64,000 nt of DNA from Glossina fuscipes (taxonomy: Eukaryota; Arthropoda; Insecta; Diptera; Glossinidae): positions 7,155,834 to 7,219,833 of the forward strand of contig NW_023998455.1 in the NCBI RefSeq assembly GCF_014805625.2, read 5' to 3'. Both the position numbers and the translations under genes were made by a program. The notes under the pieces were generated by a model, which was given only the letters and a program-made list of their open reading frames with translations, had not been told where the DNA came from and searched no databases. This document shows positions 50,222 to 61,771 of the stretch, in pieces. Positions within the stretch are counted from its first letter, which is position 1; every line of letters begins with the position of its first letter.

Positions 50222-52892
50222 CACACAAACACACATATACACGCATAGAGTCACACATTTAGACAAAGAGAAGGAGGCGCATACACACAGTCAATGTCCA
50301 GCCATAGCAGACATGATTGACAAACAACAATGTTGACCTACATATGAGAGAGTGAGTGAAAAAAACGAAAAAGGAAAAAAAAATAATTACAACAACAAGA
50401 TCAGTAACAACCTAAAAACCTATACAGATCAAAATTTTGAAATAAATAGATAAAATTACGTACAAACTTATGCATACACTTAAACACACATGCTTATAAC
50501 AATTGTCAGACTTGAAAATTTTTAAGATTAATTAAGAAATTTACTCAAGTGGATTTTTTTTTTGTTTTTTTTTTTTTGTATATAAGAAACCATGTTTAAA
50601 AAAAGAAAAACAAAAACAATTACACGCATGTTATGATGTTTGTTGTTTATGTGTATGTATATTTTTTAAAATTTTTTTATTTTTTCTTCTCTTTCTGGTG
50701 TAACGTTTCAACATGACAACAAAACAATGTTTTTTGCAAATCAAACAAAAAGCTAACAAAAAAACAACAACAACAAGAACAACGAACAACGAACAACAAA
50801 CAAGAATATGAACAGACAGATACGCACCAATGCGTTAAATGGTTTCGGTTATTTCTCCATATCACGTAGTTTCTGTCTGTTTGTCCATTGGTTTTTTCTT
50901 TTATTTATACACGTACTTGTGCTTAAGTGTGTTTGCATATGGAAAATAAGTGTAAAGGAATTATTAGCAATAAATCAATTTTATTGAAATTCATCAAATG
51001 CAAATTGTCAGTTACAGTGTTGCATAAACACAACTCAAATGACGAATGAAATAATTGCGTTTATCTAAGCAGCTAAAATCTGCGTAGAGAAAGATATATG
51101 TAGAAACTTTTCAGCAACCGATAGTCTACTTGAAAGATTTCTTCGCAAAGCTAAGTTTTCAAGCCATATAAGGCCATTGATCGATCTGAAGTTTTCTTCG
51201 AGCCCACTGCAAGAGCTGCAATGAGTTCATCTAAGAACTATACATAGACGCATTTAAGCCAAACTTGAATTGTAACATTGATGTCTTTCGCCTTCCACTC
51301 TCCTGTTCTCCTGTCCGTCTTTCTTTTTTTCAAAGTCATTGTTAATGTCTTTTGTCTATCGCATAGTAATCAAGAAACGTGTTTGTGTAATCGACATACG
51401 TAGTTCAATTCTGCCGCAACACCGTTCGGGTTCTTCGGCTACGTTCTTGCACGCAGCTTGGTACTGCCAATACGTCAAATAGGTCGAAGGACAAGCTGCC
51501 CAAGTACCACGTAAACTGAGAACATCTCTGTCTAGTGTAGTAAGATAATGCTTAAAAACTTGCAAGAAAGCTTGAAAATGACCCAACCAGGTGCAAGAAC
51601 ACGCCTAAACCGCCCACAAATGTACAAAATACAACCGAAACTGAGAACACATTTGCTTTCAATATCTTTTGATCGTTGCTCGAAAACACCAACAGGCACA
51701 GTACACACAAAATATAGCTACGCCTATCCACTTTATATCTGTCTTTTTTCTGAATCTTTCACAGGATAACGATATGTATAAAGGATTCTATCATAAACGT
51801 GAGATCGGATGTGAGTGGCTGCAGCGCCTGCGTATGTGTCAAACCGCTGAGACGAGAGAGCGCTCTAAGCCTTTATCGGCTGAGCGCTCGCTACAGCGAC
51901 GACCAAATATACTCTACCGCAGCAAAGTTTGAATGCGCGAACACTTATTTGGTGGTCGCATTTTTTATCTGCGCGGCTAGTCATGCGGACTTAGATCACT
52001 ATTAGCATTGCTAGCATCAAAAATGTAGTGATCAAATGGTAAAAGCATAGCAGTTATGGGCTGCAGACGTCCAACGCATCCCTATTTCATCATTTCTTTC
52101 TGCCTGCCACCGTGTTATACGAATAAAGGGTGCATCCCCCAAAATAATTGATCATATAAAAAAAAAGAGTTTATTTGCTTTTCTTTTAACCTTCTAGAGT
52201 AAAAAGAGTCTGTGGAAAGTCTAGTGAAGATTTATAGATTTCTAGGTAGAAGGTACTCGCGCTTTAAAATAAACTCATCTGCAGAGATTGATTGGAAACT
52301 TCTCCCGAAATTTACCAGCAGGCTTAACGTAAATGAATACAAACGATTATGTACCGTACGTACGCAATAAGCTTTAGCTGAAAAGTTGAACTGCTCTTTG
52401 AAAATACCTCGTGCAGTTGATTTAAAATGTGGCACAATTTAGTCCACTTTTGCTTATGACTTTTTATTAATAATTTCTTTATTTTTCAATTTTTCACAAA
52501 TTTTTATGGAAATATTTAAACCCGTTCACAGAAATGGTAGCGAAACAGTTTCAGTTATCTTAAAATGATTATTTAAGATCTTCTTTCTCAGGTGTTTTAT
52601 TGCAGCAAAAATCGTTATTACTCTAACATTAATAAAGACAGACGGTAACAACGTTGAGGCAGAACCATCATTATAGTGTACGTACAACAGTAGTAGTTGC
52701 TTAAATTCATTGTCTACGATGATTTAAATGTAACGGATGCCAACGATTGCATGCATACACACCGAGCAGCAAAGAAAAAATAAAAAGATAAATATCAATA
52801 ATTTCCACTAATAACGTTATGTGTTAATTGCTTGTTGTGGTGGCTAATGGACCTCACAGAAAAAACTATTTGAATACACTTGTACACAATGC

Positions 52893-52895
<3 letters not shown>

Positions 52896-52929
<34 letters not shown>

Positions 52930-52934
52930 TATAT
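52896..52934 (+). repeat. (TA)n microsatellite
   Basis: TA run with CATATATA edges. Confidence 0.85.
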
Positions 52935-54119
52935 CTTCATATTAAAAGTCGACATTTGAAAGTAGCAATTTGTAGAAAATATTTGAAATATTTGCAAACT
53001 ATAAAGAATGCTAAGTAGAGAAGGAGGAGGAGTTTTGTCTATTAAGCGGACACTTTAAATGGGTGTTTAGTTGGAAAATAAAATTGCTTTCGCGAACGGC
53101 ATGATATCTCGCAATCGACGCTAGTTCAGACCGAATTATCCGACACCTATTTAGATCTAGCTGCAAGAAAGTCATTGCGATATCCTTGACATTTTCGAGC
53201 CGAAACTAACATTTTCCGAGATTTTTCTACAAAGCATTGAGATACACTCAAGCATTGTGAATCTGTCAACGACTGTGTGTAAAGGCGAAGTAGCAACGTC
53301 TTGTAGATCATCTAGATTTCTGTCACAAATAGGGTAATAAAATTAATATGCGCATTTTGTGGTGACTACGAAACTCTTGGATAATTATTTTGCTTTAAGT
53401 AAAATGATAATGAAACCACAATAAAACAAGTGATAATACTGTTATTAGGGAGGCGGTACTTGACTACGGTATGTTAAATCACTCCCCTTTATCCCAAACA
53501 CTATTTATCACCACCTTTGTAGAAGCTAGTTCATAACTTTGGTAAACATTTATTACGCCTACGCGAGTGTACTTAGTCCGCGAAGTCATCGAGTTCGATG
53601 CCTTACTGTTTCACTTGTCACGAATTATCAAAAGTATTATAATTTTTGTAATTAAAAAATTGTTAATCAATATAAACTAATTGTGAACGTTTTCTTAAAA
53701 TTAATCGCATTTACTTACGTTCTTCTCTTAACAATTTCGTTAGACAAAAGTCGTCGTATGGTGAACACGGTAAGTAGAAACACATAAAAGGGTTTTATTG
53801 TTTTGCGACAAATCTCCAACATGTACTTGTTTTTTATCAAAATTCAATAGATTTTGTTTTAAAGTAGACTCCGTCTTACCTATCGCACAGAATAGAATAA
53901 AATATTGTGGTGGAGCTCAACATTTATGTCAAGTTTTATGCAAGTTCTAGCTATAAAAACATTTTAAAACATAGGCAAGAAAATTAATATGAATATTAAC
54001 ATAAAAGTTGCTATTAGTATTGGTATCTATGAATTTTAACTTTGGAATCCTCTTTACTTATATCAGGACGAGATTTGCTTAAGCATTCGGCGCTAACATC
54101 GATCATAAATAAATCGTAC

Positions 54120-54575
54120 TTTCTTTAGCAATATCATTGACAATAGCATTGGCGTTGACAGTAGCATCAGCGTAAGCATTGACAGGGGCTTAGGCATTAC
54201 CGTGATCAGCAGCATTTGAAACAGCATTAGCGTCAGCATTAGTATTAGCAATAGCATTCGCAATGACAATAGCATTGGCAGGGCGTACCATTAACAATAT
54301 CATTACGAACAACATTGAAAGGGCATTAGCGCTAGCATGGCTATAACTAATATTGCCATGAACAATAGCATTAGCATTAGTATTAGAAGTAGCATTAGTA
54401 GTAGCATTAGTGATAGTATTAGCGGACGAGCCGGTAATATCATTAAGAGTAATATTTGGGGCAGCATTAACACTTGCACGCACACATTGGAAATAGCATC
54501 GCTATAGCATTAGCATGGGCATTAACAGTGGCATTAGCATAGGTATTAATAAAGGCATTCGAACGTGCATTGGCT
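54120..54575 (+). repeat. Degenerate hexanucleotide array (consensus AGCATT)
   Basis: 'agcatt' and near variants (agtatt, aacatt, ggcatt, atcatt) follow each other at six-base steps for about 450 bases. Because six is a multiple of three, stops are rare and several long ORFs arise on the minus strand (Asn/Ala/Thr-rich or Leu/Met-rich by frame). I do not regard these as genes. Confidence 0.85.
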
Positions 54576-55464
54576 TTGTTTTTATTAACTCTACTATTTT
54601 ACTTGTTTTGAAGCGATTTGTAGGCGAATGCTCCCCATATTTAATTGGGAATTATAAGATTGTCGCAAGCCTGCATGTGAAAATCCGCAGACTTTTTCCC
54701 CCATTATTATGGGATCGAGAACACCCAGGTGCATTCAGAATCAATTAAAAATTTATGATTAGGTTTATCTAAGTACTTTTCAGGTTTTTTATGTTATGTG
54801 TGTATGAACAAATTTAATTGAAATAATTGAAAAGAGGCATTAAATGATAAATAAAATTAAAATAAAATAAATAAAGTAAAATGTAAAAAAAATTGTGCTT
54901 AACTTTCGAACCAAGTGTATGAATATTTATTTATTCCAATTATCCCGACAAGTGTTATACTCTGAATATACAAATCGTTGATGGTGTACGTGATGACATG
55001 TTTTGCACTTTTTTTCCTTTTTTTTTTTTTTCTTTCTCCATAGTCACCTTAGGTCAAATGTTAACTGTGCTACATTGTTAACAGAAAATAACTACATAGC
55101 ATCATAGCATCGGTTGTCGGATTGGTAGTAAAATAAAATTGCAGAGTACTTATCATAAAGTTGCCACAACAAATGTGTGACATTGTTGTAGACATAAAAA
55201 CCAAATTACGATATAAATCAAATGTTATAATTTGTTAAGCTAAGCACTTTGCTAAACCGAAAACGACAAGAGTCAAGCTAAAGTTAAAAGTTAACGCGAA
55301 ACATCATTAAATGCTGAAGAAGAGCCCACTCTAGAGCTCTATAGAGTGTTGGTAGCTTAGGTCAAATGGCATAAATAACGCGCGTACTTTAAACGTCTCC
55401 CTGACTAACTTCATTAAATAAGAGAAAATCTGAAAGTCTTTTACTTAGTTGATAAGTTAAAATC

Positions 55465-55465
<1 letters not shown>

Positions 55466-55507
<42 letters not shown>
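55466..55507 (+). repeat. (GT)n microsatellite
   Basis: Perfect GT run of about 21 units. Confidence 0.92.
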
Positions 55508-55509
<2 letters not shown>

Positions 55510-56015
55510 AGTAAACAACGCTTGCTTTTTTCTTTTCACTTTTTAAAAGGATAACTATGATGCCTAACTAATTGACAATATAGTGAGCAAAATCAATTGG
55601 TTTTACTCATCAACATAAACCAAATCGTTTTCGACTTATAAATTACGTATTTTGTGTGCTATGGTATGTGATGATGCTTCTTCTTACCAATGAATCAATT
55701 TGAAATTGATAAAAATGACTGATGCGCAATTATAATTGACTTTTACTAAAGCAAATGAAGTATAATTTCATTTGTTAGTGTATTCTTGATGCTGCTTCAA
55801 CCGTCTTCTATGCGTTTATCATTTAACGTTTTTACCATTTTATTTTACGTTAATCATTGTTGTTTACTGCTTGCTATGAAAAAGAAAATATATACATTTT
55901 TTGCTATAAATGATTTACGATAGGTTTCAGACCAGCACTTCACCACTTCACCGGTCAATTGATGACTCTTTCAATCATTTTGCCACCACAAATTTAATAA
56001 TTGTTTAAACAAAAA

Positions 56016-56017
<2 letters not shown>

Positions 56018-56052
<35 letters not shown>

Positions 56053-56085
56053 GTATATTTATATGTATATTTATATAAAATATAT
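56018..56085 (+). repeat. (AT)n microsatellite with 12-base extension
   Basis: AT run, then repeats of ttatatgtatat. Confidence 0.85.
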
Positions 56086-58019
56086 ATAAAATACGAGATG
56101 ATGCGTTAAGAGAATTAAGAGACGATGGCTTTGTGGCTTTTTACTATATATATATATGTAGTGTCGTTAATAATTACTATTTATAGTTCGAATGGTATAA
56201 GTTGTTGTTTCGATAAACCTTTACCCGCTTTATGAAAATGGAAAACGAAAACGTGTAATCAAAGCTCTTGTTTATGACCTAAACGAGCTAAATTTTAACT
56301 AAAGAGAAAAACCAAAATTAAATTTATCGGTTATTGCCTAAGACATTACACACACACATACACGCACAAATACACATACATACACTCGCACACACACAGA
56401 TAAACTGATATTCACCGAAAAAGAGTACAGGAACCCTGAAGTCCACGACTATCAAAGATCAACCAAACACTAGACCTTTGCAAGTGATTAGTGATCACTA
56501 TAACTGTCTTCCGCTAGTTTATTGTGCATCATTATTGTTCCCATTATAAAAAAATATATTAACAATATTAAATTTGAACGTGAATTGTAAAACTTGTTGT
56601 TCGCCTTCTCTGTCTGCCTGTAAATGTGCGAAAATTTCAATTTCTGTAAAATTAACCATCGCCGACGATCGTCGTCGATCATTACATCGTTAACTAAATT
56701 ATTTATTAAACATTATAATACTCAGCCAATAAGAAAATTGGCCAATCAACACTTGAACAGTAATATATATATAATATTTATATATATATGTATATATATG
56801 TAACATATTTGCTCGTTATGTTGAGCAAAATTGCCGTCAATGTAATAAAATAAATAACAAATTTTATATGAGTGGTATTTCTATTGGCTCTCTTTGGACG
56901 TTGAAGGTGAAGACCACCCAGATGATCATAGAGATGGACATTATAATGAATAAAGTGCTCAAGGTTTCAAATGAACATTTATTTCCTCACGTTGGGCTTT
57001 GTTATTAAAAAGTTTCTGAATTTAATTTTTATTATTTTTTTTTTCTTTTTTGTGTGAGTTTAAGGAGAACGTACATACGTAAGAAAGAAAGTGAGTAAAG
57101 CGAAATCTCTCGAATGCGTTGAGAAAATTTGCAAAGAAAAGGAAATGGGATAAATTAGTAAATGAAACAACAGCAACACCAATTGCAATACACTTTCTGT
57201 AAATTTAAAATTTCAACTCTAAAGTATACGACCATCAGCCATATGCTTATACATTTTTATTTTAATAAATTATATTAATTTTCCCAATGCAATGGAAAGA
57301 AAGAGAAACAAGTATTTCTTAAATTAATATTAGTAGATAAAGTCAAAACGGAGTTCCACTCTAAAATGTATGGAATTGCATCCGTCAATGTATTTAGGTT
57401 AAGTAAACTATACTGACAGTTACACTCTCCGACCGTAATTAACATGAATTGTGTGTATATGGTATATTAAATGTGAAGCGAGCAAGAAGCGAGAGTTCAT
57501 CAATTCACCACGAAAAAGATTAACTAAAGCACTTTTGGAGAAGAAAATAAAACTTTCCTTTCGGCGCCATCAATCACACACAATTCTGCCAGGCTGTGCT
57601 CAGCAGTAAACCGCGTGCACATATATACAGAATTATGTGCGTTACACACACACAAATTACAAACTCACGGACGCAAACAATACAATGCAACGCATATACT
57701 TATGTTTGCTTATAAGCTGATCGTAATAACCTGCGGTAAATCAGATCACAGAAAAATGTAAGAAACAATATACACAATACAATATATATATATATATGTA
57801 TATGTATATGTACGCAAAACCACATAAGAGTGCTTTTTTACTTTTGGCTTTTGCTAATCAAAATTGTTGTATGGGCTTTTTCTGATTGAGCATTACGCCT
57901 AAGGCTGCCAAGCACACGTGCAAATTTCGCCCAAATTGGAAGAGAGAACCATTGAGTGGTTAACTTTTTTCATTTTTCATTAAACGTAACTTTGAACAAA
58001 GATAATATGTAATGAATTA

Positions 58020-58021
<2 letters not shown>

Positions 58022-58066
<45 letters not shown>

Positions 58067-58076
58067 NNNNNNNNNN

Positions 58077-58121
<45 letters not shown>
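58022..58121 (+). repeat. (GT)n microsatellite split by a 10-N gap
   Basis: About 22 GT units on each side of N at 58067-58076. The true length is unknown. Confidence 0.92.
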
Positions 58122-58122
<1 letters not shown>

Positions 58123-60024
58123 ACTTATAACGCATTTAGAATTACTGATGCCGTTTATAAATATTCATATTAATTATGCACAACAGTAAAGATGCATAAC
58201 ACGAAGGTAGCCTAGTAAAAACGCTACTACAAACGCACACATATGAAGCCGGAATTTTCGAACAGGAATTTGGTTGCACGAATATAAAAAATAAACGCTT
58301 TATTCGGAGCGATGCCAATCGCTAGCTATACGTTGCTCTAACCTGTCGTGGACGTTAGGTGAAGAAAGCAGTCATTCTTTTGAAGCAAAACGAGTCATCG
58401 AGCTGTTCCTCTAGATTTTCTTAAAAAGTGTAGCGTGACTCAGCCGGTGCGCATCCTATCGACGGGGACAACTAGTGATCGTAGAGCTCTGAATTTGGTG
58501 AGTAAACTGCACGGGCTCACCCATGTCTCAGTTAAGTGCTCAAACCGTTTTTGCTGGATGAGAGGACGGACGGAGATCATGTGAAAAAATGGTCGGTTGT
58601 TGACAACGTTTGATATTAACCGTTAACAGTTACTAGCAGGTCACATTTCGCCGAATAACAATTTTCTGCCAAAGTAGGTCAGTTCTGCAGTCGATGTGGA
58701 TGGTACGCCTGATCCCACTCATAATTTGTTTGCCGATAATTCTCGAAACAGACTCAGTTCTTATTATCAGTTAGGATACGAGGCAAAAAGGTTTTCCGTC
58801 GAGCAAAGAAAAAAAAATTGTTAACGAATGCTTTTTTTTGGGGCACAAAACTCGATATTTTCTTTGCTAAACAAAGTATTTCTGCGTTGCGGTATGTGTT
58901 GGCATTACGACTACTTATGGCCGTCGGAACACAACTTCACATGTGCCTGTTCTGCTGTCGGCGATGTTAGGGCCATTTATGGGAAAGTTCGGGTTTCGCG
59001 TTTACATACCTAGTCTCCAAGACCAATCGTACACTTCTCGCTTATGTTTATATTGTCGTGCGACCATATGTGCCTCCACTTGAAGTGTGCCATAAATTAA
59101 AATACGTGAACGAAAAGCTAAAACCAAACATAACACACTTCCAAACTAATCGTACGGTACCCTAATTAAAACACAAATGCAAAGAATGCAATTCGTTCAG
59201 TCGACTACAGCGTTAAGTGTTTTCGTTTATTCCACAACACTAGATTTAAGTAAAATTAATAGATTCAAAATGATATAAATACAGAATGTTTTCAACAAAG
59301 AAACATAACGCATAGTTGAAAGATCATAAGTAGCGTTTTATTCGCTTCATGTTAGCTAGAGATACTTCTTTTCGGAGCTGTCCTGACATTACAAAGAAGT
59401 CGCAAGACAAAGTGGAAGGGAATCGACTGCGATATCTCTTTAGGAGGAGGAGATCCAAGACAAACAAACGTTAGTATGCAAACCCAAAACGACTACCAAG
59501 AAATGTTTCCTAGAAAGGGTGAAAAGAAAAGTAAAGAAAACATCATCTCTTCTTTGGCTAATCTTTTAGCGGACACTTTTTTCTTCATCAATGCAATGTT
59601 GGAGTTGATAGTTTTTGTCAATGAGAAAAGGGAATGTTATGAGGATTTTTTTGGAGATCATTGTTGTTTAATTGCTATCGATATTTACAGATTTGGTAAT
59701 GGAACGATCGACGGCTTTCGACAAGCCTCCCATTGACCAATCGGTCTTATGAAATAATGATTTTTCCTAGAGGGAAATCACTTACAAGAATTTCCTTTTG
59801 GAGAGACTTTGAAGTTTACAATCAAAACTCCGTATAAAACTCTGCTGAGTTGAGAAAAAGAAACAAAAATTCAAATAATTTTGTATTTTTAACAACTAAG
59901 TCTGGAAACTGTTTTGCATCTTTTTTGGAATTTTGAAAAACAAAAAATACATACATATATATATACATACGCATTTCAATAGGCTCGGACATGAAAACAA
60001 TGAAATTTCATTGCACAAAAATGA

Positions 60025-60048
60025 ACACGTAACACGTAACACGTAACA
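60025..60048 (+). repeat. Seven-base tandem repeat (acacgta)
   Basis: Three perfect copies at 60025-60045, then AACAATAAC-type units. Confidence 0.85.
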
Positions 60049-60688
60049 ATAACAATGACAACAACAAGAATAGCAACAACAACTCGCATTCAAGCAAGCC
60101 ATCAAATTAATGAGTGTATGAACAGTAAACGCCCTGAAGGTGCATATGACAATCAACAACGGCCAGCAACAATAATATAGCTCGAGCTCGAGCAACAACA
60201 AGCCGGCATTATTGTGTCTTTTGTGTTTAAGTAGAAGCAGAAGAATGTAAACGATCAAGAGTTGTTGTAAGCAATTTTTAAAGGAATTGTTTTTTGAAAA
60301 AAAAAACCTTTTTTTTTTCTTTTTTTTCTTTGGATATTTATATATAGGTGTTTTTGATGGTTGCTGCAGGAATGAGTTATCGGATTTTTACCCCAACAAT
60401 AAAGACTAAAAAATAAAAATCGCTATCTTTGCAGGAGACTTGGTTCTTATTATTTTTGGACAAAAGCCTTTCGTGTAATTTAAGTTTCATTCTTTACTTG
60501 TTTGCTGACTTATGAACAAGTAAGGGGCGTTTTTATTATGTATTAACAAGAGTTGAGCTTGACGATGAGCAGAAAATTGAATATAAAAATGAAATTTTAC
60601 GATATCGTTTCCAAAACACCCAGTAACCAACTAACCAACCGACCGGCCAACGACATTAAAGGTAACCTACACAAACTGCGACCAACTG

Positions 60689-60689
<1 letters not shown>

Positions 60690-60721
<32 letters not shown>
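60690..60721 (+). repeat. (ACT)n trinucleotide repeat
   Basis: Perfect TAC/ACT run of ten units within a chance ORF. Confidence 0.85.
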
Positions 60722-61528
60722 GTATATCAGAAACAACTGCCAAATAATCGAAAATTCATTTTTTTGTTTTTGTATTTTATGCCTTAAAGAAATTATGGTT
60801 AACGTTAAGTAAACATAACGAGATAGGATATGACGACAATATATATGCGAGGCTAAAACATCATCATTCATATGAACACTTAACATATATACATACATGT
60901 AAGGCAAAACGTTAACGCGGCAGAAACTCAGCTTGAGGTAAAGCATCCATCCATCCATTCCGTGCTGATTAATCATTCCGATGATTGAGTGCGAATAAAG
61001 CATTTTCTGTAATGTCAAAAATTTGCTTGAGAAATACGTTCAGCACAAAAAAATTTATTAATATATTTACAAAATTATTGTCTCGAAGCCCAAATTACTT
61101 GCTTGTTTGTATTCCATTTTCGTATTCTCAATTTACAAAAAATTGCATTTACAATTAAAGTTCACGAATGCCTTAGCATTTCCTCTCGTTCCGAAACACA
61201 CACATACACATACACACACATATATATGTATATATATATATATAAATATATATAGAAAACAGCCTAACGAATTTCTATTGTTAACTTTTAGATTAGTTAT
61301 TTCAATTTTTAGCTCGTGCCTCCAACAACATACACACAATAGGAAAATAAGAAAGAAATGTTTATCTATTAAATAAATAAATATGTGTGCACGGGCCCAC
61401 ACACTCCGCGGCCATTGTGTTAATACTAAGTGAAGGAAAATTTTAAGATGAAAAGAAGAAGAAAAGCAAAAAGAAAACTCTCTAGTGAGACGGACGGAGC
61501 GAGTGTAATTTTATGGGTTTTTTCTTTA

Positions 61529-61561
61529 CATTTTTTCATTTTTTCATTTTTTCATTTTTTT
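61529..61561 (+). repeat. Eight-base tandem repeat (cattttt-t)
   Basis: Four copies of cattttttt-like units. Confidence 0.8.
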
Positions 61562-61731
61562 GTTTCTCTTTTAATGCAGCCAGACAAAACAAATGATGCT
61601 ATCAATATCAACCTTTAGCTGCCTGTTGTTATGACCAGTTTAAAAGTCTCCCCATCGAAGATGGAGTTGTTAAGCGAAATGAATAAAAGAAACATGGGTG
61701 TGGGGCGGGTGCTGTGTGCGTTTGTGCATTA

Positions 61732-61732
<1 letters not shown>

Positions 61733-61770
<38 letters not shown>
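61733..61770 (+). repeat. (TA)n microsatellite
   Basis: TA run of about 19 units. Confidence 0.85.

Positions 61771-61771
<1 letters not shown>

Noticed and set aside
54190..54483. 97-codon Asn/Ala/Thr-rich minus ORF
   Set aside because: A by-product of the six-base repeat array.
59476..59736. 86-codon plus ORF starting MQTQNDYQEMF
   Set aside because: No known domain and no neighbouring exons; length is within chance for this window.
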